Shown here: piece after piece, positions 1-7,436 of the stretch | How positions within the stretch are numbered: the stretch's first letter is position 1 | Layout: the number at the start of each line of letters is the position of its first letter | Program-made: the position numbers and the translations under genes | Origin: Blastomonas sp. SL216 | GTDB taxonomy: Bacteria > Pseudomonadota > Alphaproteobacteria > Sphingomonadales > Sphingomonadaceae | NCBI GenBank assembly: GCA_026625625.1 | Contig: CP113055.1 | Location: forward strand, 2,172,501 to 2,236,500 | Direction: 5' to 3' | Length of the DNA: 64,000 nucleotides | Notes under the pieces: model-generated | What the model was told of the DNA's origin: nothing | Database searches by the model: none | What the model saw: only the letters and a program-made list of their open reading frames with translations

Positions 1-2
1 TG

Positions 3-359
3 GTGGCGGAAACCGCCATGGCGTGGCTGATGCTGCCGGTGATGTTCCATGCAGCCGCCCGGTTGTTGCAGCGCGATCATCGCTGGCGTGCACCGATCGC
101 GCGCGCGGTCTTCCCCTTCTATATCGTGCACCAGACGGTCATCGTGCTGGCAGGCTATGCGTTACGCGACAGCGGCTTGGGGGCGCCTGTGGTATCTGGA
201 GTGATGCTGGCCGCGACAGTGCTGACCGGGCTGATCGCCTATCAGGCCGCAGCCCGTTTCGGCTGGATCGGCTGGCTGCTCGGCGTACCACCCCGCTCTG
301 CCACCAGCCGCCCGGGCATCATGGCGCGGTCTGGAACGGTTTTGCCTCGGCAAGGATAA
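3..359 (+). CDS. acyltransferase 3 family protein, C-terminal fragment
   Basis: The reading frame is open at the window edge, so this is the last ~118 residues of a longer gene. It carries hydrophobic helices and the FPFYIVHQTVIV segment, which resembles the last membrane helices of acyltransferase-3 (O-acetyl/acyl transferase, OpgC-like) proteins. Such proteins acylate sugars or glycans at the inner membrane; the substrate here is unknown. Its 3' end overlaps the convergent egtD gene by about 41 bp. Family call is moderately sure, specific role is not. Confidence 0.6.
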   Translation: MAETAMAWLMLPVMFHAAARLLQRDHRWRAPIARAVFPFYIVHQTVIVLAGYALRDSGLGAPVVSGVMLAATVLTGLIAYQAAARFGWIGWLLGVPPRSATSRPGIMARSGTVLPRQG

Positions 360-1311
360 GCGCGAACCAGTCGTCCGGATCTGTCCATTCGTGCAGCGTC
401 GTCCAGCCGCCCGCGCGCAGCAGCAGCCGGGCATCGCGGGGGCCATATTTGTGGCTGTTCTCGGTATGGATGGTCTCGCTCTTCGCCATGCTGAAGCGCT
501 CGCCCAGCACCGTGAAATCGATATCCTCCAGCGCTTCGAGATGCATCTCGATCCGGGCGTAATTGTCATTCCAGCGCGCGACATGGCGGAAGCGCTCGAC
601 CGGGATGGTCGCATCGAGCTCGCGGTTGATGCGGTGGAGCAGGTTGAGGTTGAACCGCGCCGTCACGCCCTGCGCATCATCATAAGCCGGGACGAGAATA
701 TCGGGCGACTTGATCCGGTCCATCCCGATCAGCAGCAGCGAGCCGACGCCCAGCGTCTCGCGCATCGAGCGGAGCAGGTCGAGCGAGGTGCGCGCGACCA
801 TGTTCCCGATGGTCGAGCCAGGGAAGAAACCGAGCTTGGGCGTGCCTGCGACAGCATCGGGCAGCTGCAGCGGGCGCATGAAATCGCCTTCGAGCGGATG
901 CACCGCAAGGCCCGGGAAATCCGCCGCCAGCGCAGCGGCGGATTCGCGCAGGAAATCGCCGGAAATGTCGATCGGCACATAATGCTGCCCCTGCACCGCG
1001 CGCAGCAGATGCGGGGTCTTGACCGACGAGCCCGATCCGAATTCCACGACCGCCCGGCCGCGTCCGCCCATCTCGGTCACCTCGCCGCAATAGCGTTTCA
1101 GCAGGCCGGTTTCGGTGCGGGTCGGGTAATATTCGGGCAGATCGGTGATCGCCTCGAACAGCTCGGAGCCGGTCTTGTCATAGAACCAGCGCGCCGGGAT
1201 CGCGCGGCGGCTGTCGCGGAAACAGGCGAGCACATCGGCACGAAAGGCAGGATCGGGATCACCCGTGGCGGCTGCGGACTGGGCTTCGGGAGTCTTGATC
1301 AGGGTCGCCAA
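319..1311 (-). CDS. egtD: L-histidine N-alpha-methyltransferase EgtD
   Basis: EgtD trimethylates histidine to hercynine with S-adenosylmethionine, the first step of ergothioneine synthesis in the cytoplasm. The 330-residue protein has the family length and the features YDKTGSELFE (44-53), PEYYPTRTE (59-67) and the SAM-binding VVEFGSGSS (88-96). The start is TTG at 1309-1311, preceded by a GGAG box about nine bases upstream; no ATG fits. It follows egtB by 20 bp on the same strand, so the two form an egtB-egtD operon. The 3' end overlaps the convergent acyltransferase gene. Confidence 0.93.
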   Translation of the reverse strand: MATLIKTPEAQSAAATGDPDPAFRADVLACFRDSRRAIPARWFYDKTGSELFEAITDLPEYYPTRTETGLLKRYCGEVTEMGGRGRAVVEFGSGSSVKTPHLLRAVQGQHYVPIDISGDFLRESAAALAADFPGLAVHPLEGDFMRPLQLPDAVAGTPKLGFFPGSTIGNMVARTSLDLLRSMRETLGVGSLLLIGMDRIKSPDILVPAYDDAQGVTARFNLNLLHRINRELDATIPVERFRHVARWNDNYARIEMHLEALEDIDFTVLGERFSMAKSETIHTENSHKYGPRDARLLLRAGGWTTLHEWTDPDDWFALILAEAKPFQTAP

Positions 1312-1331
1312 GGGTCGGTCTCCGGTGCGGG

Positions 1332-2606
1332 TCAGCTCAGGTCTTTGGCCAGCCTGAGGCCTGTGAACTGCCAGCGTTGATGGGGATAGAAGAAGTTGCG
1401 ATAACTGGGACGCACGGAGCCGCGCGGGGTTGCACAGCTTGATCCGCGCAGCACGAACTGGCCGGACATGAACTTGCCGTTATACTCGCCGACTGCGCCC
1501 TCTGCCGCCTTGAAGCCGGGATAGGGGCGATAGGCGCTGCCGGTCCATTGCCAGACATTGCCGAACAACGCGTCCGCCGCATCGGCGCGCGGGCGTACCG
1601 CACCGGCGCGGTCGAGCTGGTTGCCGGATGCGGGATCCTGAAATGCGGCGATCGCCTCCCACTCCTGCTCGGTCGGCAGGCGCGCGCCGGCCCAGCTGGC
1701 ATAGGCATCGGCCTCGTACAGGCTGATATGGCAGACCGGTGCTGCCGGATCGACGCTGCGCAGCCCGTCCAGCCCGAACTGCATCCAGCCGCCATCCTCG
1801 CCCTGCTGCCAGTAAAGCGGCGCGGTGATGGTTTCCGCATTCACCCAGGCCCAGCCATCGGACAGCCAGTGACGCGGATCGGCATAACCGCCATCGGCGA
1901 TGAACGCCGCCCATTCGCCATTGGTCACCGGGCGCCTGGCAAGCGCATAGGGGGTCAGCAGCACAGCATGCCGCGGCCCTTCGCAATCGAACGCGAAGCC
2001 ATTGTCGTGATGGCCGATCTCCACCTGCCCCACCGGCCCTTCAATCCACTCGAGCGGCGTGGATTCGACCGAGGCCATCGGCACCGGCGGCCAGACCGCC
2101 GGGTGCAGCGGGTTCTGCGCGAACAGGTGCAGAATATCGGTCAGCAAAAGCTCCTGGTGCTGCTGTTCATGGTTGAGCCCCAGTTCGACCAGATCGAGCG
2201 CATCGTTACCAAGGGTCGGCAGCGCCGCCTGCACCGCCGCATCGACATGCGCGCGATAGGCGCGGATGTCGTCGAGCGAGGGCCGGGTCAGCATGCCGCG
2301 CATCGGCCGCGCATGGCGCGCGCCTTCGGCCTCGTAATAGCTGTTGAACAGATAGGCGTAATTCGGGTCGAACGGCTGATAGCCGCCAACGTGATCGCGC
2401 AGCACGAAGGTCTCGAAGAACCAGCTGGTATGCGCCAGATGCCATTTGGCGGGTGAGGCATCATCCATCGACTGGACGGTGGCATCAGCGTCGGAGAGAG
2501 TTGCTACGAGATCGAGCGTGAGATTGCGGATGGCGCGGAAGCGATCGCAAAGGTCAGCCGGACGGCTGTCGTCAAACTCAACGATCGGCGAAGTGCTGTT
2601 GGTCAT
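1332..2606 (-). CDS. egtB: ergothioneine biosynthesis sulfoxide synthase EgtB
   Basis: EgtB is a non-haem iron enzyme that joins a thiol (cysteine or gamma-glutamylcysteine) to hercynine using O2. The N-terminal DinB-like domain holds the expected iron-ligand histidines: KWHLAHTSWFFE (54-65) and NHEQQHQE (145-152). The C-terminal formylglycine-generating-enzyme (FGE-sulfatase) fold ends in the LRGSSCATP and FFYPHQRWQFTGLRLA motifs. I chose the ATG at 2606 because GAGGGG lies about seven bases upstream; an in-frame ATG at 2618 adds four residues. Genes for EgtC and EgtE are not in the window, so thiol choice and C-S lyase are unresolved. Confidence 0.92.
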   Translation of the reverse strand: MTNSTSPIVEFDDSRPADLCDRFRAIRNLTLDLVATLSDADATVQSMDDASPAKWHLAHTSWFFETFVLRDHVGGYQPFDPNYAYLFNSYYEAEGARHARPMRGMLTRPSLDDIRAYRAHVDAAVQAALPTLGNDALDLVELGLNHEQQHQELLLTDILHLFAQNPLHPAVWPPVPMASVESTPLEWIEGPVGQVEIGHHDNGFAFDCEGPRHAVLLTPYALARRPVTNGEWAAFIADGGYADPRHWLSDGWAWVNAETITAPLYWQQGEDGGWMQFGLDGLRSVDPAAPVCHISLYEADAYASWAGARLPTEQEWEAIAAFQDPASGNQLDRAGAVRPRADAADALFGNVWQWTGSAYRPYPGFKAAEGAVGEYNGKFMSGQFVLRGSSCATPRGSVRPSYRNFFYPHQRWQFTGLRLAKDLS

Positions 2607-2618
2607 TCTACCCCTCAT

Positions 2619-2702
2619 CCGTCATTCCCGCGAAAGCGGGAATCCCGCTATGCGATCCGCGAGATAAATAGCGGGACCCCCGCCTGCGCGGGGGTGACGA
2701 CG
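2619..2702. repeat. palindromic dispersed repeat (REP-like)
   Basis: The stretch holds two nested palindromes: TTCCCGCGAAAGCGGGAA and CCCCCGCCTGCGCGGGGG, each flanked by GTCA/TGAC, with inverted AGCGGGA/TCCCGCT between them. The GTCATTCCCGCGAAAGCGGGAATC unit is a widespread intergenic repeat type in proteobacteria. It lies between the cobalamin operon and egtB and could stop transcripts from either side. Confidence 0.65.
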
Positions 2703-2741
2703 GAAATAGTAAACCACTGCATCCACAGCGGTCACGAAAAT

Positions 2742-3305
2742 CTATCGCGAAGCACCCGGCACCCAGAGCGGGTCATTGCCGTTGTTGATCCGGCGCGCGA
2801 GGACGAACAGGAAGTCCGACAGCCGGTTCACATAGATACGCGCCTGCGGGTTGATCGATCCCTCATGCGATGCGGCGACCAGCGTCCGCTCAGCCCGACG
2901 GGCGATGGCGCGGGCAAGGTGCACGGCTGCAGCAGCGGGGCTGCCGCCGGGCAGGATGAAGCTGGTCAGCGGCGGCAGGCTGTCGTTCACTGCATCGATG
3001 CGCTGCTCGATCCAGGTCACCTGGCTGGGCACGATGCGCAGCACCATCTCGGACGGGGTGAAATCATCGCCCGGAGTCGCAATGTCCGCCCCCAGATCGA
3101 ACAGGTCGTTCTGCACGCGGATCAGGTCGGCGGCGAAATCGCTTTCACCCAGCGCGACCACGGCAAGCCCCAGCGCGCTGTTCAGCTCGTCAATATCGCC
3201 GATTGCGGCCATGCGGGCCGAATGCTTGGGAATGCGCGAGCCATCGACCAGGCCGGACGTGCCATCGTCGCCGGTGCGCGTGTAGATCTTGTTGAGCTTG
3301 ACCAT
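2742..3305 (-). CDS. cob(I)yrinic acid a,c-diamide / cob(I)alamin adenosyltransferase, PduO type
   Basis: Transfers the adenosyl group of ATP to cob(I)alamin to make adenosylcobalamin. The 187-residue protein starts MVKLNKIYTRTGDDGTSGL, the ATP-binding N-terminal signature of the PduO family, and has the conserved Arg-rich helix ARAIARRAERTLV and the C-terminal YVNRLSDFLFVLAR segment. The ATG at 3303-3305 is chosen because this signature begins there, although the frame is open far upstream. It lies 29 bp after the twin-membrane protein gene in a three-gene minus-strand operon headed by gluQ. No cobalamin-dependent enzyme is visible nearby. Confidence 0.92.
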   Translation of the reverse strand: MVKLNKIYTRTGDDGTSGLVDGSRIPKHSARMAAIGDIDELNSALGLAVVALGESDFAADLIRVQNDLFDLGADIATPGDDFTPSEMVLRIVPSQVTWIEQRIDAVNDSLPPLTSFILPGGSPAAAAVHLARAIARRAERTLVAASHEGSINPQARIYVNRLSDFLFVLARRINNGNDPLWVPGASR

Positions 3306-3334
3306 GTGTCGTGTACCGCCGCTGCCGTGAAGGC

Positions 3335-3556
3335 TCAGCGGTTGACCAGCATCAGCACCGCGACAGCAGCAATCGCCATCGCCTGATATTTGACGCGCGC
3401 GAACATCATCTTGTTCTGCATCTGATGGCTGCGGCCGACCCCGGGGTTTTTGAGGTCCTCCTCGGTCATCTGGATGAAGGCGACAAGGCCACGCACAAGG
3501 CTGACCAGAACCATGATTGCCAGTGCGACAATCGCCAGGATGATGATGACGTTCAT
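3335..3556 (-). CDS. small twin-transmembrane (HIG1-like) protein
   Basis: A 73-residue protein with two hydrophobic helices (about 2-28 and 53-71) separated by a polar loop containing MTEEDLKNPGVGRSHQMQNKMMFARVK split over both sides. The arrangement and the QNKMMFARV segment fit small HIG1-domain 'twin transmembrane' proteins of alphaproteobacteria. HIG1 proteins in mitochondria act with respiratory complexes; no function is established for this bacterial form. Its ATG overlaps the gluQ stop by 4 bp, so translation is probably coupled. Confidence 0.75.
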   Translation of the reverse strand: MNVIIILAIVALAIMVLVSLVRGLVAFIQMTEEDLKNPGVGRSHQMQNKMMFARVKYQAMAIAAVAVLMLVNR

Positions 3557-4416
3557 GGCACGCTATATGAGGGCTCGGCCCAGGAAATGCCAGACGGTAG
3601 AATGGCTTTACGCAAATTTTCCAGCAGCAAAGGTCCATCCCTCCCCTTTTCGCGCAAGAGACCCAGCGCCGCCGCACCTTCGCTCTTGGCCAGCTTGCGC
3701 CCGTCTGCGCCCGCGAGCAGCCGGTGATGGCGATAGAGCGGCACCGGCAGATCGAGCAGCGCCTGCAGCAGCCGGTGGACATGTGTCGCCAGAAACAGGT
3801 CGCGCCCGCGCACGACATGGCTGATCTGCTGGTGCGCATCGTCCAATGTCACGGCCAGATGATAGCTGGCGGGGGCATCCTTGCGCGCGAGCACGACATC
3901 GCCGAACAGCTCGGGCTTTGCGGCCTGCTCGCCCGCGGCCATGTCGTGCCAGACCAGCGCGCCGGTCTGCTCGAGCGCCTTGCCAATATCGAGCCGCCAG
4001 GCATGCGGTTCGCTCAACCTTCGATGGGCGCGGTCGTCGTCGCTGAGCGCGCGGCAGGTGCCGGGATAGACCAGCCCCTCGGGCCCCGGCTGCGCCCCGG
4101 CACTGGCAATCTGGCTGCGGGTGCAGAAACAGGGATAGATGAGGCCCCGCGCCTTCAGTGTATCGAGCGCTGCGTCATAGGCGGCGAGACGCGATGACTG
4201 GAACAGCACCTCCCCGTCCCAGTGCAGCCCCAGCCAGCGCAAATCGGCGAAGATCGCCTCGATGCGCTCGGGCGTTGAGCGCATGCCATCGATATCCTCG
4301 ATCCGCAGCAGAAACGCGCCGCCCAGCTGCCGGGCGAGGTCATGGGCTTGGCACGCCGCATAGGCATGGCCCAGATGCAGCGCGCCATTGGGGCTTGGCG
4401 CAAAGCGGGTGCGCAT
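3553..4416 (-). CDS. gluQ: tRNA glutamyl-Q(34) synthetase GluQRS
   Basis: Attaches glutamate to queuosine at position 34 of tRNA-Asp. The 287-residue protein is a truncated glutamyl-tRNA synthetase without an anticodon domain: HLGH (14-17, the HIGH signature), LLRIEDID (36-43), the zinc set CFC...Y...C (C96, C98, Y117, C121), and KLAKS (241-245, the KMSKS signature). The start is ATG at 4414-4416; a GTG directly before it is also possible. It heads the operon with the twin-membrane and cobalamin adenosyltransferase genes. Confidence 0.93.
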   Translation of the reverse strand: MRTRFAPSPNGALHLGHAYAACQAHDLARQLGGAFLLRIEDIDGMRSTPERIEAIFADLRWLGLHWDGEVLFQSSRLAAYDAALDTLKARGLIYPCFCTRSQIASAGAQPGPEGLVYPGTCRALSDDDRAHRRLSEPHAWRLDIGKALEQTGALVWHDMAAGEQAAKPELFGDVVLARKDAPASYHLAVTLDDAHQQISHVVRGRDLFLATHVHRLLQALLDLPVPLYRHHRLLAGADGRKLAKSEGAAALGLLREKGRDGPLLLENLRKAILPSGISWAEPSYSVP

Positions 4417-4612
4417 CACCTGAGCCCCTTCCGTCCCTTGGGTGCAATATGCGGACTTATCACCATATATTGTGGAAACGCCCCCTTGACCTTGGCCGCG
4501 CGGTCATGCTGATTAACCGTAAATCGGGCACATTCAGGATTGTCACGGGGCTGTCACGCACTTGAGTCTATAGGAATTACAGCGGACGAATGGGAGAGGG
4601 TTTGAGCCGACC

Positions 4613-5215
4613 ATGTTTCATCCCGACTTGATCGAACGGGCGGTACGCGATCCGCAGCCGGACATTGGCCGGCACCCGGACAGTTGCCCCGCCCTTGTGT
4701 TGAACGCCGATTATACCCCGCTCAGCTATTATCCCTTGAGCCTGTGGCCGTGGCAGACCGCGATCAAGGCGATCTTCCTCGACCGGGTCGATGTCATCGA
4801 GACCTATGAGCGCGAGGTGCACTCCCCGACGATCCAGATGAAGATCCCGTCGGTGATCGCGCTCAAGCAATATGTGAAGCCGTCCGAATATCCGGCCTTC
4901 ACCCGCTTCAACCTGTTCCTGCGCGACCGCTTCCACTGCCAATATTGCGGATCGCCGCACAACCTGACCTTCGACCATGTCGTCCCGCGCCGCCTGGGCG
5001 GCAAGACCACCTGGCAGAATGTCGCCACCGCCTGCGCCCCGTGCAACATGCGCAAGGGCGGGCGCACCCCGGCGCAAGCAAACATGCGCCTGATGGTCCA
5101 GCCGATCCGCCCAACCAGCTGGCAGCTGCAGGAACGCGGGAGAGCTTTTCCGCCGAATTACCTGCACGAGAGCTGGCATGACTGGCTGTATTGGGATGTC
5201 GAGCTGGAGGCTTGA
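4613..5215 (+). CDS. HNH endonuclease family protein
   Basis: A 200-residue protein with a C-terminal HNH domain: CQYC (109-112), TFDHVVPRRLGG (119-130, the catalytic His of the beta-beta-alpha metal fold), and NVATACAPCNMRKG (136-149) with the second CxxC. The two CxxC pairs bind a structural zinc. The N-terminal ALVLNADYTPLSYYPLSLWPWQTAIKAIFLDR segment is typical of a widely conserved chromosomal HNH family, not of a restriction enzyme or homing nuclease. The start ATG has a purine-rich GGGAGAGGG some 15 bases upstream. The cellular role of this family is not established. Confidence 0.9.
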   Translation: MFHPDLIERAVRDPQPDIGRHPDSCPALVLNADYTPLSYYPLSLWPWQTAIKAIFLDRVDVIETYEREVHSPTIQMKIPSVIALKQYVKPSEYPAFTRFNLFLRDRFHCQYCGSPHNLTFDHVVPRRLGGKTTWQNVATACAPCNMRKGGRTPAQANMRLMVQPIRPTSWQLQERGRAFPPNYLHESWHDWLYWDVELEA

Positions 5216-5254
5216 GGGATGGCCCTTGGCCATGGCTATTTGGTCAGGCACCAC

Positions 5255-5284
5255 TAGAACACGAACATGTAGAACACGAACATG
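5255..5284 (+). repeat. 15-bp perfect tandem duplication over the barstar-like start codon
   Basis: TAGAACACGAACATG occurs twice back to back (5255-5269 and 5270-5284). The second copy supplies the ATG of the barstar-like gene; the first supplies an ATG followed immediately by the TAG of the second copy, making a start-stop minimal frame 15 bases upstream. Confidence 0.9.
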
Positions 5285-5587
5285 GAAACAATCAGCCTGA
5301 GCGGCGAGAAATGGCGCACCGAGCAAGACTTCTATGATGCGCTCGCCGTGGCATTGGGCTGCGTCGATTGGCACGGACGGAACGCCGACGCATTTCTCGA
5401 TACCATGGTCTATCACACGGATCTAAACCGCGTGCAGCCGCCCTATCGGGTGGTCATCCGCGATGTGTCGAACGACATGCGCCAATTTCTAACCGACTTC
5501 GCATCATGGGTTCAGGATGCCCGAGAAAATCGAAAAGCCGAGCCGGAATGGGGCGATGATGTCGATGTCGCCGTACTGGTCGCCTAG
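5282..5587 (+). CDS. barstar family protein
   Basis: A 101-residue acidic protein matching the barstar (ribonuclease inhibitor) fold: W at 11, E14-DFYDALAVALG, then DWHGRNADAFLDTM (29-42), the helix that in barstar blocks the barnase active site, and a C-terminal strand VDVAVLVA. Barstar-like proteins bind secreted or contact-delivered RNases. No partner barnase or other toxin is next to it, so it is an orphan immunity-type gene or has another partner. The start region is a perfect 15-bp tandem duplication. Confidence 0.8.
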   Translation: METISLSGEKWRTEQDFYDALAVALGCVDWHGRNADAFLDTMVYHTDLNRVQPPYRVVIRDVSNDMRQFLTDFASWVQDARENRKAEPEWGDDVDVAVLVA

Positions 5588-5907
5588 GCCATAGCCACCG
5601 ATATCGGCGGACTGGCGCATAGCCGCTTTTTCGACTGGAACCCAATTACCCCCGCCGCTCAGCCTGAGCCTGTCGAAGGCCCCGCTATAAGGCCAGCTTG
5701 GGCGCGGGTCCTTCGACGACGCGGGCTGCGCCCGCTGCTCAGGATGAGCGGGGGTGGTTAGGCTTGGTACCGATAAGCCCTCTCCCCTTCAGGGGGGAGG
5801 GTTGGGAGGGGGGCTGCGCGAACCGTTGGCCCCTCTCAACTGCGGCTAGGCAGACAAGCTGCCAAGCCTCCGTATCTCTCCCCTCAAGGGGAGAGAGCGG
5901 ACATGGA
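5588..5907. repeat. intergenic cluster of dispersed inverted repeats
   Basis: No gene is seen in this 320-bp gap. It holds two repeat types. At 5655-5752, CAGCCTGAGCCTGTCGAAGG is answered by an inverted CCTTCGAC...GCTCAGGATGAGCGG, a common sphingomonad intergenic repeat. At 5778-5897, CCCTCTCCCCTTCAGGGG and CTCTCCCCTCAAGGGGAGAG form C-rich/G-rich palindromes. The last palindrome is 11 bp past the stop of the TPR-PRMT gene and may serve as its terminator. Confidence 0.7.
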
Positions 5908-7293
5908 TCAAGCCACCTTCACCTGCTCGACCGCCGCGATCACCTCGAGCGGGCGGACGATCAGCGTCACGCGGTCATGGCCCACCGCGACGTTCAGCAC
6001 GTCGCCCGCCTTGACGACGACGGGCTCAGGGAAGTTGTGCAGCATCTGCAGCCAGCCGCCATCGGTATAGCCGTCGGGATGGTTGTCGAAGGTGATGCCC
6101 TCGGCAAGGTCGACATGCATCCACTGGACGATGCCGCTGGCGATGCCGTCTTCGAGCACGTTGATCTGCAGCAGGTGCAGGTCGCTCTGGTGCTGCGTCC
6201 GGGTAAGGTCGATATGCACCAGCTCGACATCGTCGGACAGGCGCTTCCAGTCGGTCATCGTGCCGTGGATCGGCAGCCTGGGCGAGGCGAGCGCGCCGAA
6301 GCGCGAAATGTCGAAGCCCGAGACCTGATCGACAAAGACATAGTCTGCCAGCACCGGGCTTTCGACCAGGCAGCCGATCGCCGAGGCGGCGCGCGGGATG
6401 ACGATGGCATCGGGCTTGAGTAGCCGCGCATGCGCATCCTCGAACGTGTCGATAACATGTTCGGTGAGCAGGTCGCTCGAGAGGATTTCGGAGACCAGAA
6501 TGTCCGCGCGTTCCTCCAGATGCGTACCGACCTTCAGTTCGGTCGAGGGCGCGGTGTGGACGGTGATCGCATCGGCATAGCCGTTATCGGCGATGATCTG
6601 GCGCGCCATGTCGGCGATGATCGGCACCATCTCGCACGCGGTGACCGATTGCGCCCCGGCGCGCGCAGCCATCATCGACAAAAGCCCGCTGCCGGTGCCG
6701 ATATCGAGCACGCGGGCGTCCGGGCCGGCCTCGGCCAGCGCGGCGATGATCGCGGCCTCGAACGCATCGTTGCGGCGCACGTCGTTGAGCATCGGGATAT
6801 GCCAGAAGGGCACCATTTCGGCGCTCAGGCGGCGGATCTGATGTTCGATATGGATATTGCCCGGCTGCAGTGCCTGGGCGCGGCGGAACTGGTCGAGCGC
6901 CTCGGCCTTGCGACCGGCATCGGACAGCATCACCGCCAGGTTGTTGGCGGCGATCGCGTTGGCTGGGTCGGCAGCGCAAGCGGCCTGCATCGCGGTGATG
7001 GCCAGCTCCGCACGGCCGGTACGGCTGTAGATCAGGCCCTTTTCGTGATGCGCCACGGCATGGTCAGGATCGATCGCGAGCAGCGTGTCCCACAGCTCGA
7101 GCGCCTCTTCATTGGCGCCGCGCAGGCCGAGAATGCCGGCAAGGATCGGCAGCACCTCTGCGGTGCGATAATCATGATCGATGACCAGACGATAGCGCTC
7201 TTCGGCCGCGGCGAGATTGCCTGCCGCCTGAAGCTCCATCGCCTCGTGCAACAGGGTGCGGGCCAAGGCGATGTCGTGCGCGGTATCTGTCAT
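5908..7293 (-). CDS. TPR-repeat protein fused to a PRMT-like arginine methyltransferase
   Basis: A 461-residue protein. Residues ~10-150 are TPR helices (for example ALELWDTLLAIDPDHAVAHHEKG and ALDQFRRAQALQPGNIHIEHQ halves). Residues ~165-455 are a class I methyltransferase: ARVLDIGTGSGLLSMMAA (193-210) is motif I, E221 the ribose-binding acid, and SEILSSDLLTE (268-278) occupies the place of the PRMT 'double-E' loop. A later SGIVQWMHVDLAEG segment sits where PRMTs have the beta-barrel THW region. The layout (TPR then PRMT) recalls eukaryotic PRMT9/PRMT7. It is likely a protein arginine methyltransferase, but target and activity are unknown. Confidence 0.75.
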   Translation of the reverse strand: MTDTAHDIALARTLLHEAMELQAAGNLAAAEERYRLVIDHDYRTAEVLPILAGILGLRGANEEALELWDTLLAIDPDHAVAHHEKGLIYSRTGRAELAITAMQAACAADPANAIAANNLAVMLSDAGRKAEALDQFRRAQALQPGNIHIEHQIRRLSAEMVPFWHIPMLNDVRRNDAFEAAIIAALAEAGPDARVLDIGTGSGLLSMMAARAGAQSVTACEMVPIIADMARQIIADNGYADAITVHTAPSTELKVGTHLEERADILVSEILSSDLLTEHVIDTFEDAHARLLKPDAIVIPRAASAIGCLVESPVLADYVFVDQVSGFDISRFGALASPRLPIHGTMTDWKRLSDDVELVHIDLTRTQHQSDLHLLQINVLEDGIASGIVQWMHVDLAEGITFDNHPDGYTDGGWLQMLHNFPEPVVVKAGDVLNVAVGHDRVTLIVRPLEVIAAVEQVKVA

Positions 7294-7400
7294 GCTGTCC
7301 CCCCAATGGGCGTTAACTCAGTTCAACAGACTATTAACGTGAAGGGTTAACAAACCGTCACCTGTCCCGCATTGGCATGACGGCCCCGTCGCACAGGCAT

Positions 7401-7436
7401 TTGACGTTCCGCGAAATGGAACATAATAAGAACAAA
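7401..7436 (+). promoter_or_regulatory. SOS promoter with LexA operator for imuA-imuB-dnaE2
   Basis: GAACATAATAAGAAC (7419-7433) is an exact GAAC-N7-GAAC site, the LexA box of Alphaproteobacteria. It overlaps CATAAT (7422-7427), a plausible -10 element, with TTGACG (7401-7406) as -35 at a 15-bp spacing. The operator ends two bases before the imuA ATG, so LexA would cover the promoter core. The transcript would begin at or next to the ATG. Confidence 0.85.

Noticed and set aside
2619-2702. Riboswitch or attenuator before egtB
   Set aside because: The hairpins are perfect palindromes of the dispersed-repeat type and no aptamer-like conserved core is visible.
4613-5215. Homing or restriction endonuclease
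   Set aside because: The HNH protein has the features of a widely conserved chromosomal family, stands alone without a methylase or intron, and has no inverted target site nearby.
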